Below, piece by piece: positions 20,251-30,989 of a DNA stretch of 64,000 nucleotides. The notes under the pieces were generated by a model. It had not been told where the DNA came from. It saw only the letters and a program-made list of their open reading frames with translations, and searched no databases. A program made the position numbers and the translations under genes. This DNA is from Adiantum capillus-veneris (Eukaryota > Streptophyta > Polypodiopsida > Polypodiales > Pteridaceae), in NCBI GenBank assembly GCA_014529385.2, contig CM043964.1, positions 8,939,497-9,003,496 of the forward strand, given 5' to 3'. How positions within the stretch are numbered: position 1 is the first letter of the stretch; the number at the start of each line of letters is the position of its first letter.

Positions 20251-21589
20251 GAGCCTCTCCGAGACATAGTGGTAATGCACCTCAATGTGCTTTGTGAGAG
20301 CATGAAAAACTGGGTTCCTCGCAACTGCCAATGCGCTCTGACTATCAGTGTAGATAGTGTTGGCAGTGTCTTGTCCAACATCCAAATCAGCCATAAGGCG
20401 TCTGAGCCATACACACTCAACCGTAGCTGTGAAGACTGCCCTGTACTCAGCCTCACAAATCGAAGTGGCCACAGTAGGTTGCCTCTTGCTCAACCATGAT
20501 ATACATGAACTTCCAAGCATGAAACAAAAACCACTTGTGGACACTCGCGTGTCAAAAAAACCAGCCCAATCTGAGTGCGAAAAAGCATGTAAGTTGGCGG
20601 CAATGATCCCCCCTTGGGATAAAACAAGCCAATATGTAAAGTGCCACTAAGGTAGAGGAAAATCCTCTTGACAGCCTGCCAATGCTTAGACCCTGGGCTA
20701 TGCATAAATCTGCTAACATGTGAGGCTGCAAACTGAATATCCGACCTCGTGTTGCATACATAAATGAGACAGACAACAGCAGTTTGGTAAAGAGTGACAT
20801 CAGCAGGATCACCAGCATCATGTAGACTCAACTTCAAACCTATTTCCATGGGAGTGGCGATAGGTTTGCAATCCTCAAGTCCAAACTTACATAGCAATGT
20901 CTCTATGTAACTTTTCTGACACAAGGCAATACCACCATCACACTACTTAAACTGTATACCCAAATAATGATGCAACAGCCCCAAATCTTTCATCTTGAAA
21001 GTAGCATTCAAATCAGCCTTAAATTCAGCAATGTGTCTCTCATTTGGTCCAGTGATCAGCAAATCATCAACATAAAGAACCACAATGAGAAATACATCAC
21101 CCTCACGCTTTACATACAATGTGCTTTCTGTTGGACTGTTACGAAAGCCTTGTTTGACCAAATGAGTGTCAGCTTTCTCATACCAATCACGAGGAGATTG
21201 CTTCAACCCATACAAAGCCTTGTTACATTTTCACACTTTGTCCTCTTGTCCTTTTATGAAAAAACCGCAAGGCTGCGTTACATAAACTTCCTCAAATATG
21301 TCACCATTCAAGAAAGCAGTAACAATGTCTGATTGATATACATCCCAACCAAAATGAGCTGCCAATGCACATAGAAAACGCACAGTAGTCATACGACAAG
21401 TGGGAGCAAAATTCTCTTCATAATCTATGCCTTTTTGCTGTGCATAACCCTTTGCAACAAGTCGAGCCTTATGGCGAACGATCTCACCATCCGGCTTGTG
21501 TTTCAACTTGTAAACCCACTTCGTACCAATGGACTTTTTGCCAGGAGGCAAATCACATAAAGTCCACATAAAAGTGCATCATATTCTGA
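20251..21589 (-). pseudogene. copia 1 reverse transcriptase and RNase H
   Basis: The RT starts after a nonsense codon (TAA 21590-21592) that follows NWMAAM. 21569-21231 carries GTKWVYKLKH and HKARLVAKGYAQQ and the DIVTAFLNGDI block. 21215-20943 carries MYGLKQSPRDWYEK and the catalytic LYVDDLLITGP (YVDD). A stop replaces a residue near 20940. 20924-20552 carries GLEDCKPIATPME and 20544-20251 the RNase H ([45 protein letters not shown]). The catalytic D/E residues are present in each domain, but at least three stops or frame breaks inactivate the gene. It is transcribed from the LTR at 24729 in intact relatives. Confidence 0.9.
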
Positions 21590-22717
21590 TTACATGGCAG
21601 CCATCCAATTTTTTGAATTTTGTGCTTCATCAAAAGTCAGAGGCTCCTGAACATCATGTAAGCTAGACACAGCCAAAGCATAACAATTTGATGCATAAGA
21701 TGCATGGCGAGAGCCTGAACGAGTACGACTAGACAAAGGTGCATCTAATTTACTGTCATGCAAAGTGTGGACCAGCCATTTTGGCATACCTCTAGCCTGC
21801 TCATTTTCAGCCCTTTCCTCATCAAGTACATCATGTACATATGCATGAGTAATAGGCTGATCTAAAACATTTTCAGAAACCCCCATAGGCTGTACATTTG
21901 CCTCATTGGAACAAAGTGGCAACAAAGTGTCATAAATGTCCTGTGAGCTTACATTACTATCTCTGTTACATGATAGCAAGGGCAGAACAGAATCTTCCAC
22001 AAACACTACATCCCGTGAAACCAGAATACGTTTTGTTTGCGGATGATACAACTTGTAACCTTTTCTTTCAGCACTATAACCAACAAAAATACATTTGACA
22101 GCCTTATCATCCAATTTTCTGCGCTGCAGTTGTGGCACCAAAGCATATGCCAAACATCCAAAAACATGCATGTGCTCAATAGAAGGTTTTCTATCATGCC
22201 ATGCTTCATATGGAGTAATAGACTGCAAAGATTTCGTAGGACACCTGTTAAGTACATAAGTGGCACACATGATGGCCTCAAGCCAAAAAGAATGCGGCAA
22301 AGCTTGACTTTTGACCATACATCGTGCCATTTCCGTCAATGACCTGTTTTTTCTCTCAGCAACACCATTTTGCTGAGGTGTATAAGTCACTGTACATTGG
22401 TGTTTTATCCCACGACTAGCCAGAAATGCATTAAATTCATGAGACATATACTCCCCCCCTTGATCGGAACGGAGGGTGCCCATAGTACATTTCGAGACAT
22501 TTTCAGCCATAGCCAGAAATTGTTTGAAGCACATAAAAGCTTCGGACTTCGCTTTAAGCGGAAATACCCATGTGTGCCTAGAGTAATCATCAATGAAAGT
22601 CACTGAGTACAGGTAATTGCCCAAGGACGGAGTTTGCATGGGCCCACAAACATCACTATGCACAAGCTGCAACCTGCATGTGGCCCGAACTGAACCATCC
22701 TTTGGAAACTTAGCACG
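21590..22717 (-). pseudogene. copia 1 integrase region
   Basis: Open for 360 codons from 22672, and in frame from just after the TAG at 22718-22720. The catalytic core is DVCGP (first Asp), LRSDQGGEYMS (second Asp) and QNGVAERKNRSLTEMA (Glu), the normal D,D-35-E arrangement. VFGCLAYALVPQ and GYSAERKGYKLYHP downstream are the usual end of the copia integrase. The C-terminal ~100 residues form the linker to RT. A TAA (21590-21592) ends it at NWMAAM, where relatives have Gln. Confidence 0.93.
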
Positions 22718-24370
22718 CTACATCTTACCCAAAATACAGGCTTCACAAACATGTTTGACAGGTGCTTCAAGAGGTGGCAAAGAAGCAACCATGTCAAATT
22801 TCTGCAAACGCAGCAAACTGGCCAAATTCAGATGACCAAAACCTGCATGCCAAAGTTTTGCATCTGAAATAGCCCTTGAATCTGCAACAGAATTTGTAAA
22901 ATTTTGTCCACACTTGTCATACAAAGTGATCTTATACAGCCCACGGCACAAAAGGCCAGATGCAACAATTTCATCACCAAAACCGAGATCATGAACTGTA
23001 CATCTGTCATCCACAAATTTGACTACAAGTCCAAGTCTAGCAAGTGCGGATACAGACAAGAGATTCTTCTTGATCCCAGGTACATAAAGTGCATCAACAA
23101 GTGTGAAGGAACTTCCATTAGCAGCAGTAAGCACAATCTTTCCAACTCCCTGAACTGGATAAGAGGCGTTGTTGGCACAAGTGACTGAATTCCCATGAGG
23201 GACTAACTCGAGAGAGGTAAACAATTCACGATGTGAGGTAATGTGCTTTGTAGCACCACTGTCAAAATACCACACATGTGAATCTGCAGCAACTGTCAAG
23301 CATGCATCATGGACAGCAGGATTGTAAGTGCACTCTATGCTGAAATCCCATTCTGCATCAACATCAGCAACACAGTCTCCTTTCACAGAAGACTCAACAA
23401 TGGCTACATTTGTAGTGGAATCAGCATTTGCAGTGGAACCACCCTCTTTCTTCTTAGCCTCTTTGGCCTTCAACTTAGGACACGACTTGATCAAGTGATC
23501 ATTGGCTTTACAATAATGGCAACGCATCTTCTTTTTTCCCTTATCACTAGAATTGCCAGACGAAGTACTGCCAATAGAAGCATTAGGAACATAATTTTTG
23601 CCACTCGCAGCAGAACCATAAGAAGTGGCTGCATTATTGTTACCACCCTTTCTTTGAGAAGCAATAAAATCATGTTCAACTGCACGCTGCCTAGTCCTGT
23701 TTTTTCTGGAGAGTGACTCTTGCAACAGCAATGTGCATAATGCATCAAACTTGACAACTTCAGGATTTCCTTGGGTCATCAGTCTCCAAGTACTAGCAAA
23801 AGTCTGGTAGGAATCTGGTAAGGCATCAAGAACAGTCTGCACAAGGGAACTGTCTGAAATGACTTCACCTGCAGAAATAAGCTGCTCATTGATATCCTTG
23901 ACACTAGCAAGGAAAGTGTCCATATCATCTTCCGCATGCATAATCTTTGACTCCAGCTCTTTACGCAGCAAAGCAATTTTAGCCTCATTGCGGCTTGCAT
24001 AAAGACCTGCTAGAATATCCCAAGCCCGTTTTGCAGATTTTGCTGAACGGATGTGAGGAACAATGGTGCGCTTCTCAGACAACGCAATCAATGCATGAGC
24101 ATGCGCATCCTTAACATCCCAACGAGCTTGTTCTGCCGTAGGCAAAACAACTCTAACAGCTGCAATCCTTGCAGCAAGACCTGCAACATCCTCAACATCG
24201 CCTACATCCTCAGAACTAGGACGTACATCAATGCCCTGCACAATGTTCCAGACACCCTTTGACACAAGAACATGTTGCATCATATAAGCCCACATAGGGT
24301 AGTTGTCCCCATCCAACCTGTCCTCAACAACAAACATCTTGAACACATCTGTGTTGTTGTTGTCAGCCAT
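22718..24370 (-). CDS. copia 1 gag-protease polyprotein (550 aa, nearly intact)
   Basis: The start is the ATG at 24370 (MADNNNTDVFKMF), chosen over an upstream in-frame Met because homologous E also has this ATG and the gag similarity begins there. Residues ~10-200 are the copia gag domain (DNYPMWAYMMQHVLVSKGVW, ALIALSE, RRAWDIL-like positions, TVLDALPDSYQTF). The zinc knuckle is CHYCKANDHLIKSC (~residue 280, CX2CX4HX4C). Protease active site is WYFDSGATKHIT (~368). The GAG-pre-integrase region is LWHAGFGHLN … CEACILGKM. It ends at a TAG (22718-22720) where copia E has CAG (63552-63554), so the stop is a mutation inside the polyprotein rather than its natural end. Confidence 0.93.
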   Translation of the reverse strand: MADNNNTDVFKMFVVEDRLDGDNYPMWAYMMQHVLVSKGVWNIVQGIDVRPSSEDVGDVEDVAGLAARIAAVRVVLPTAEQARWDVKDAHAHALIALSEKRTIVPHIRSAKSAKRAWDILAGLYASRNEAKIALLRKELESKIMHAEDDMDTFLASVKDINEQLISAGEVISDSSLVQTVLDALPDSYQTFASTWRLMTQGNPEVVKFDALCTLLLQESLSRKNRTRQRAVEHDFIASQRKGGNNNAATSYGSAASGKNYVPNASIGSTSSGNSSDKGKKKMRCHYCKANDHLIKSCPKLKAKEAKKKEGGSTANADSTTNVAIVESSVKGDCVADVDAEWDFSIECTYNPAVHDACLTVAADSHVWYFDSGATKHITSHRELFTSLELVPHGNSVTCANNASYPVQGVGKIVLTAANGSSFTLVDALYVPGIKKNLLSVSALARLGLVVKFVDDRCTVHDLGFGDEIVASGLLCRGLYKITLYDKCGQNFTNSVADSRAISDAKLWHAGFGHLNLASLLRLQKFDMVASLPPLEAPVKHVCEACILGKM

Positions 24371-24714
24371 GGTAAATGTTGCACCTGATGTGAAAAATGC
24401 CCGAAAATAGGAGCAACGAAGCGGGAACAACCTGTGCTATATAGCACAAACCGTAGAAGACTATAAGGCACCTGTTATGCAAAAAACGGCACTGACATAA
24501 ATTCTGCACAAAATGACGAAATAGCCTGTGTAGTACTGCCTGTAGTGGAAACGGAGGCCGAAATGAGCCTAAATCAAAATTTTGAGCAGACCAAGCTCTT
24601 TGAGCTCTCCCAAAAATTTTGTCGACTTCCGATCGCTCGCCAAAGATCACTGAAATCGGAGAAAGCAGGTGTGTGTTGGAGCAGCTGGCGACTAAGCCCG
24701 AGAGGACGTGACCT

Positions 24715-24726
24715 ACTCTGATACCA
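24715..24726 (-). promoter_or_regulatory. copia 1 primer binding site
   Basis: Minus strand TGGTATCAGAGT two bases inside the 5' LTR. Copia E has TGGTATCAGAGC at the same place, so this copy carries one mismatch to the initiator-Met primer. Confidence 0.85.
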
Positions 24727-24728
24727 AT

Positions 24729-24955
24729 TGTTGGAATTAGGGTTGCAGAGAAACACACACAACTTGGAGAAGACGAAGGAAGCTCAAGGCACACAATAGA
24801 GAGTGTGTTACTTAGTGTGCAATGGAAAGATAGATAGCCCTAGAGTGATGGGTGTATATACATTGCATGGGGGGAAAAACCTCCTAAAGAGGGAAAAAAT
24901 GCCCCAGCGGTCCTAGTGTGTTCACACACATCACTACCACATGTATATGGTAACA
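24729..24955 (-). repeat. 5' LTR of copia 1
   Basis: 227 bp, full length for the family. A TGTATATACA motif (reading either strand, near 24854-24863) is the likely TATA region of the LTR promoter. Confidence 0.93.
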
Positions 24956-24960
24956 GTCCG

Positions 24961-27000
24961 CACTTCCTCCGTTAAACACCCCTTGATTGCAATTGGAAGA
25001 ATAAATTGCAAGAACTTATGCCAATCGTGCGATTTCAGTCCTGACAGTTGATCGTCACGGGTGAATGCTGTCTTGAGACATCGCATATATCCTATTGACT
25101 TCCTGAACTCTGAAATCACCCTTTTAACTTGTTGCTCTTCGTTTTTTAGCAATACCCATGGCACTCTTGGATGTTTTGTTTGGCCAGCTGCATTGGTGAA
25201 AGCCCACAACTTTGGCATCTTTCTAACTGACTGCAAATCATCTCGTGAAGCTCGATTGTCTTTCATTCCCATGATTGTCTTCTAGAGGAGCTCTCCCACA
25301 TTCTTGTATATATGCATTGGATCCAGCAAATGGTTAATTAGTAGATCACCCGAGTACCGCAACGTATGGAGAATGGACAAACGTTTTATTCCTGGAACAG
25401 GTTTCCCCTCATGTTGCTCCCATTGGCGACGCCACTATTGTACATGCATAGGACGACATTCGACACGACCAAGGTGACCTTCACGCAAGTGATGTCCATC
25501 TGGAAGATAACGGTGGTGGCCTTGATAAATTGTATTTCGAAGAGAGGTAGAATAGCGCACATCCAAAGACATTGTATCCCGAAGTTGTTAGCCCTGCATA
25601 TATTAAAGCATGAATCAGGCCAAGGCATTACGAATAGCGAGAATTTTGTAAATCAAGAACCATTACCAGAAGCTTCTCGGTATCCTAGACAATCATGCAT
25701 AGTCCACATAAGAAGTCCATGGATCCTTGCATGATGTTCTCCTACTGGTTCAACCGCATATGCTATGTCGATCCCATGCCATAACTTCTGGAGCTCCTCA
25801 ACTAGTGGAGCTAGATAAACATCCATTTTTTTTGCCTTGAACTTACCAGGTACAATCAATCTTAATATCAAATGCCCCTTCTTGATGGCAAGCCACGGCG
25901 GGAGGTTGTATTTGATAAGGCACACAGGCCAAGTGCTCCATGAAGAGCTTCTCAAGCCAAATGGATTGACTCCATGCATTGCCATGCCCAAATGCAAATT
26001 GCGTGGTCCACTCTTAAAATGTGGCCAGGTATCTTCAATGTGCCTCCAGGCCTTTGAATTAGTGGGCACCCTAAATGTTGCGTCAGTGGATCTATTCGTA
26101 GAATGCCACCGCATCAACTTTTCAATGGAACCACAACAAAACATGCTTTTTATCCTAGGAATAATAGGAAAATGCCACAACACTTTAGCTGGCACTGTCT
26201 CGCCAACTGCATCTTGTTTGTAGCGCATTGCTCCGCACTTAACACACGATAGACAATCTGCGAATTAATTGCAAAAAAGAATGCAATCATTTGGACATGC
26301 ATGAATCTTGTTGTAGTCCAAGCCAACTGAGCTCAATAGTTGCTTTGCGTTTGGCCTAGAGGGGGGCATTTCATTGCCAGCCGGGAGAAGTTGCTCCCGC
26401 AACAACCTATTTAAGCCACATTAAATTAAAAAGCTCTCCAAGAACGTCACCGTTGCAATCGGAAACTCTCTTTTGTAAATTACGTACCTAAACAAAGTAG
26501 TGACACTTGCATCTGACCACCCATACACTGGACTGAAGATTCAAAAATGCCCGACAAGTACGAAGCACAGACATTTTTGCGCCTTCATAGATTGGTTGAC
26601 GTGCCAACTTCCTTTACATGTCTTCAGGAGATAGGTGCACGGCTTCTGGTGCTGCTTCGTTAGCGTTCTCCTCACTTGTCTCGAAGAAGGCATCCAGCAT
26701 CTCCTCCATGCCGTCGTCTTCTGTCTGTGAGCCCTTTTGTGCTTCCATCCTTGGCTCTATATTGGTCGGACCTTCACGCATAATCCTTTTTCTCTCTCTC
26801 TCAGATGTAGGTGCTATGTCGTGAAAATCAATGCATGTTCCGTAGGAGTCGTATCGTAGATTCTGTACGGTTTCTCTAGCAAACTCTCCGTACTTGTGCA
26901 CATGCTCATTACATATCCTACACTTGCGCAGGATTTGATACTTGCGGAGCGTGCACAAGCATGCAATCTTTTCCTCCATGCTAGTTGATGACGTTTCCAT
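24961..27000 (-). pseudogene. CACTA TnpD transposase, N-terminal and core part
   Basis: Read leftwards. 27000-26614 holds an N-terminal region with Cys pairs (CRICNEHVHKY) and the acidic EEMLDAFFETSEE. An exon ends in VYGWSDASVTTLF at a GTACGT donor; an 81-bp intron (26407-26487) ends in AAATAG; the next exon begins LLREQLLPAGNEMPPS and reaches GLDYNKIHACPNDCILF and a Cys pair (SCVKCG). The core at 26228-25653 has VLWHFPIIPRIKSMF, LMRWHSTNRSTDA, LGMAMHGVNPFG, SSSWSTWPVCLIKYNLPPW and DVYLAPLVEELQKLW. A second likely intron ends in ATGCAG near 25585. The frame then carries GHHRYLPDGHHLREGH, HLLDPMHIYKNV and finally KSHDWHKFLQFILPIAI, the first half of DUF4218. One TAA (near 26264) and the copia insertion inactivate it. 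Confidence 0.9.
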
Positions 27001-27080
27001 CTACAATAATTATGAATGTTGTTTTAATATATATACTCCTCACAATGTAAACTACCTCACATTCTCTAGTCTTGCCCAAT

Positions 27081-27112
27081 CTCCGTACACCTCCGTCCAG
27101 AGGTGTACGGAG
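27081..27112. repeat. Perfect 12-bp hairpin
   Basis: CTCCGTACACCT and AGGTGTACGGAG separated by 8 bases, just upstream of the TnpD N-terminus on the minus strand. It could act as a leader structure or a protein-binding palindrome. Confidence 0.6.
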
Positions 27113-27388
27113 ATCAGGATCACCGGGTCAAAATCTCGTCTTTATTGGTCAAATCCTATATGGGTAGACACATACGTGCACTCCCAGGTGTACATGGCAA
27201 TGCATGTAGCGGGAAAAACCCCTTTGCCTCTTTTAGTTCCATAGTTTCTTCTAGAGGGAGAGAGAGAGAGATAGAGAGAGTTTCTGTTCTTTTCACACAT
27301 GCAATTGGTCAGCCATCCTAACTCTTTCTCTCTCTCTCTTTCTCTATCTACTATCTATCTCTCTCTCTCTATATATATATATATATCA

Positions 27389-27480
<92 letters not shown>

Positions 27481-28049
27481 CCCTATCTCTCTACGTACTG
27501 ATCGAACAAGCGACTGAGCTAGGGAGATCCAAACGCCCACAACTGCGGAGGCCAAACTACACAACATCGAGCAGAGACTGCACCAGACGATCCAGGTCAC
27601 TTTGGCTCGACATGCACAACACCCAATCAGACTACTGACCATGGAGGAGATTGATGAGGTCCGCCAGCAGCAAATGTTGGATCTCCTATGATCTACCTAT
27701 CCCAGCTAGCTGTTTTAGCTACTTAGTCCACACCCAGCAGTTTAGGATTCCATAATATTTTATTTTGTCATTTTGTCATCTTGTTATTCTGACTTTGTAT
27801 CAGATCCACCACATTGTAACTTTCTAGTCTCATAGGTCACTTTGGCCTTTTGAAGACATTAATATAACATTTCATTTCATTTCTTTCTTTAATTTTAAAT
27901 TTTTATGCATACATTAATTCTCTCTCTCTCTCTCTCTCTCTCTAGTTTTAATTTCCTACGCATACATTTTTTGCTCTCTATCTCTCTCTTTAATTTCCTA
28001 CACACACACACACTTCTCTCTCTCTCTCTCTTTCCTACACACACACACA

Positions 28050-28090
<41 letters not shown>

Positions 28091-28146
28091 TACACACACA
28101 CACACACACGATGTGTAGAGAGAGAGAGAGAGAGAGAGAGAGGGGT

Positions 28147-28180
<34 letters not shown>

Positions 28181-28290
28181 CGGGTGGGAAGAGTGCCATA
28201 ATACCTGCGCAACAGGTTTCGGCCAATATCTGAGCGCACGCGTTGAGGGCGAAAATGGCCCATGTGGGGGTTCCCCTTTTTTTTGCCCAA
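27113..28290. other. CACTA 5' region with CT, CA, GA and G tracts
   Basis: No gene. (CT)n occupies 27390-27475 and recurs at 27919-27944 and 28051-28086, (CA)n runs lie between, (GA)n at 28117-28141 and an uninterrupted run of 34 G at 28147-28180. CTCTTTCCTACACACA … TGTGTAGAGAGAG around 28080-28140 is an inverted repeat. Confidence 0.85.
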
Positions 28291-28504
28291 TTTTTAGCAT
28301 CGATAAGTGCGTCGATATACGCGTCGAAATAGCCGCGATATATACGTGGAAAATTATGCCTTTCCATGCGTATTTCCACGCACATATCGACGCTCTTATT
28401 GAAACATATATCGACGGGGTCAAAGAACGTCGATATCCGCGTGGAAAGGTACGGGCGTCGATAACTTTGGGTTATGTTGTAGTGAATCTTTGAGTTAGGA
28501 ACAC

Positions 28505-28946
28505 GTTGCTAATTTTGGCCAAAAAACAGGATTATGCAATTCTTGTAAACTGGTCATAACTTTCAATTTTAGCACTTAGCTCTCCCTGCAAGCATCAAAA
28601 CATGTTGAGAACTATGAAGGCCTAACCACTAGCCATCTAAACGTCACAAACATGAAGTTTAGAGTGCTATAGTTGCCAAAACTTGAAAAAAAGCCAAAAA
28701 CAGAATCCGTTTTTTCACACAATTTAGGTTCAAAAATCTTGTGCAAGAGTAAGGTTAATGGTGAGATCGATACTCCAAAAAAAATGCTAAGTTTTTTTCA
28801 GCTCATAAGGCAACTTTGTGGATATATAGCAGCTAGAAATTCATTTTCATAGTCTTCAAATAATTCAAGCAAAATGGTCACTTAACAGGACACAAAAGTG
28901 TCCAAGGACATAAAAGTGTCCTGTTACCATTCTAGTGTTAATTAAA
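28505..28946 (+). mobile_element. Truncated TIR element, same family as 45168-46503
   Basis: Similar along its length to 46080-46503 (shared CCGTTTTTTCACACA, TTTTTTTCAGCTCAT, GGTCACTTAACAGGACA, then two ACATAAAAGTGTCC-type palindromes). It ends GTTACCATTCTAGTGTT, equivalent to the right TIR of the complete copy. The left end is missing; sequence up to about 28504 still belongs to the CACTA target locus. Non-coding. Confidence 0.8.
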
Positions 28947-29968
28947 CACCATATGTGTGTGTAACTAGGTGTGAAAACGCAAGCCCGCATGCTTCCAATT
29001 GTGTGTGTGCGATTCTGAGAAAAAAAACCATCATTTACCTTCTGTATTATGCCGAGGACTGAACACTCAATCCGTCTGATGCTTGTTTGTTTGCAACTGG
29101 GGGTTGACAACACAGAGATTGTCACCCTTGCCTTTGTTGGTTGAGAAGAAAGATGCATGTGCATGCTGTAGCCCAAGGGGCAATCGTTGGTTGAGAAGGA
29201 GGGTATGTGCGCTTATTGTAGCCCAAGGGACAGCGTTATGTAGAGTACAAGTGAGCGCTATCGATAGCAGGTAATAATACATTGTGTGTGTGTGTGCTCT
29301 ACAAAGCAAAGCGGGATCGTGTGTGTTCCAGACTCATGCACAATGCTTTATTTATACAAAAACGTTGCAAATGGTGCATTGACTAAGCCATGCGTGAGTA
29401 GTATTTTTGGAAATGTATAGCCACCCACCGGATGTTTCTAAAAATGATCATTAGCCATTTAGAATTATCCCTTACCACCAATATGCAAAATACTAGAAGA
29501 TAATATCTTTGACCCTAGGGATTATTATTTATTCGAAGGTTATGTACATTCTTTGTTGAATTCCACCCAAAGGAAAAATTGTTGTTACATACTGGAATTG
29601 ATTACAAACAAAAGCCATACGGCTTGGTTTTCAATAAACCATTAGTTATGTTCTCCTTGGAGGTAGCTTCCGTCTCTTTTCCAATCAATCATTCATCTGC
29701 AAATGACGTAGTTGCTTGTGTCCTAGTAAAGGATTAGTAGATCTCTGGTGGCATTGTGGACATTTTTAAGTTCGAGTTTTTTGACTAAAAACCCCTATCA
29801 TGCTATTTAATTTTGGTAAATGCCAATGGTATGTATGTGTGAGTGTGTGTGTGTGTGTGTGTGTGCGAGATAACAAAGAGAGATAGCAGTATGTCCTATA
29901 TATTGTGTGTGTGTGTGTGTGTGTGTGTGTCTGTGTATGTGTGTGAGAAGTTTGAATAACCTTTCTAT
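28947..29968. other. Non-coding stretch with GT repeats
   Basis: An imperfect tandem duplication at about 29138-29235 (units carrying GTTGGTTGAGAAG and TGTAGCCCAAGGG), and GT-rich runs at 29834-29866 and 29903-29930. No gene recognised. Confidence 0.6.
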
Positions 29969-30430
29969 CACCCAAGTGTGGTAGATTGGTTATCTGAGCT
30001 CCCTCTTGAATAACAGGTCTTTAGTTCAACACAAGTTGGATAGATCTTCGAGGTCTTTTTGAATTGTTACTATGAAGTGAGTAGGTTCTCTTCTCTTTGC
30101 TTCTATAACATGTTGAGTGTTTTAGGATGGTATGTGTTCATGATTTTAATTCTATAGGTCTCATACTATTAATGAAGTATTCAAAACATTAAAAACAATC
30201 AGCCAAAAGATGAGACTAAGCACAACTCATTGATTTGGTATATTCGTTCTCTCACAAAATGTGTACAGAGATAGCCTATATGTAGAATATGTTTCATACA
30301 ATTAATGAAGTATTCAAAATAATCAACCAAAAGATGAGACTAGGCATAGCTTTATCAACTCATAGATTTGATATGCTCGCTCTCTCACAAAATGTGTAGA
30401 GAGAGAGCCTATATGTACGATAGTATCCCA
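29969..30430 (+). repeat. Mosaic copy of 10374-10580 and of the 116-133 bp tandem repeat
   Basis: The first ~205 bp match 10374-10580. From about 30165 the sequence continues as two to three units of the array seen at 11500-11945, so ~900 bp present in the other locus are absent here. Confidence 0.8.
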
Positions 30431-30760
30431 AGGGAGAAAGGTGTGTCAATTTGGTGGAGACTCCATATTAGAGAGAGTTTTCAAAATGTGTGGAAGGTAA
30501 ATAATATTTTCCCTAAAAGTAATGGAGAAAATAATGGGGCTTAATGATGTCTGAAACCTAGCTATCCAAGTTGGTAAAGGTGAGAGATTCTTGTGAAGAC
30601 CTCATGAAACATAGAGTTAATCAGATCTCCTAGCTAGTATTGGACACATCAAAAAGAGGTCGAAGATGCATGGAACAAAGAGTTCTCTTCTCATACAACC
30701 TCATCTAGAAATTTTCCTAAGTGAAGCATGACAAGACACAAGAAGAGAACATTATGACAA
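30430..30760 (+). pseudogene. Possible LINE-like 3' remnant (weak)
   Basis: Interrupted protein-like sequence with a QVGKGERFL segment, similar to the G-(K/N)-G motif before the W.D.W block downstream of plant LINE reverse transcriptases. Many stops. Offered only as a possibility. Confidence 0.2.
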
Positions 30761-30989
30761 TGACCTTTTTGACAGCATCCCTCTCATAGAAACCCACATA
30801 GAGACTACAACAATGCTTGTGTCAAAAAATGGCTAGCAAACACATACAAGAGGAAACAATGTCAACAAGCATGAAAGCTTCTATCCACCACATTATGGTA
30901 CCTTGACAATTATGAAGGGTGAGCAAGAACAACACTAAGGGACCATACATCACAAAAACGCATGATATCATTGTTTGCATCAAAGGTAA

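Larger units (their letters stand above)
20034..24955 (-). mobile_element. Ty1/copia retrotransposon (copia 1) inside the CACTA transposase
   Basis: 4.9 kb element with LTRs 20034-20250 and 24729-24955 (TGTTGGAATTAGGG…GGTAACA on the plus strand), TSD GTCCG on both sides, and a primer site at 24715-24726 (TGGTATCAGAGT on the minus strand, one base off the initiator-Met consensus). Gene order on the minus strand is gag, protease, integrase, RT, RNase H, which is the copia order. About 190 bp between the RNase H end and the 3' LTR, including the polypurine tract and the last bases of the LTR, are missing compared with copia D at 56204. The two LTRs differ at roughly 6-7 positions plus small indels by eye. 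Confidence 0.95.
16848..28484 (-). mobile_element. CACTA (En/Spm) DNA transposon, 11.6 kb, complete ends
   Basis: The left end is CACTACAACAAAA and the right end ATGTTGTAGTG. Target duplication is AAT at 16845-16847 and 28485-28487. The uninterrupted target (…GAAATCTTTGAGTTAGG) is present in the duplicated segment near 11440-11465, which proves both boundaries. Subterminal regions at 16865-17010 and 28295-28475 are packed with ATCGACG, ATATACGCGTC and CGTCGATA-type motifs in both orientations, as usual for transposase-binding ends of this superfamily. Both genes read leftwards. A copia element (20034-24955) interrupts the transposase gene; without it the transposon is ~6.7 kb. Stops in both genes indicate that it is not autonomous now. 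Confidence 0.95.

Noticed and set aside
21590-22672. Integrase region as a free-standing gene
   Set aside because: Its upstream stop (22718-22720) is a CAG-to-TAG mutation shown by copia E; the true unit is the gag-pol polyprotein.
27998-28423. Open frames of 116-141 codons near the right CACTA end
   Set aside because: Poly-Pro from the G34 run and Arg-Glu from GA repeats; not protein-like, and overlapping the transposon end.
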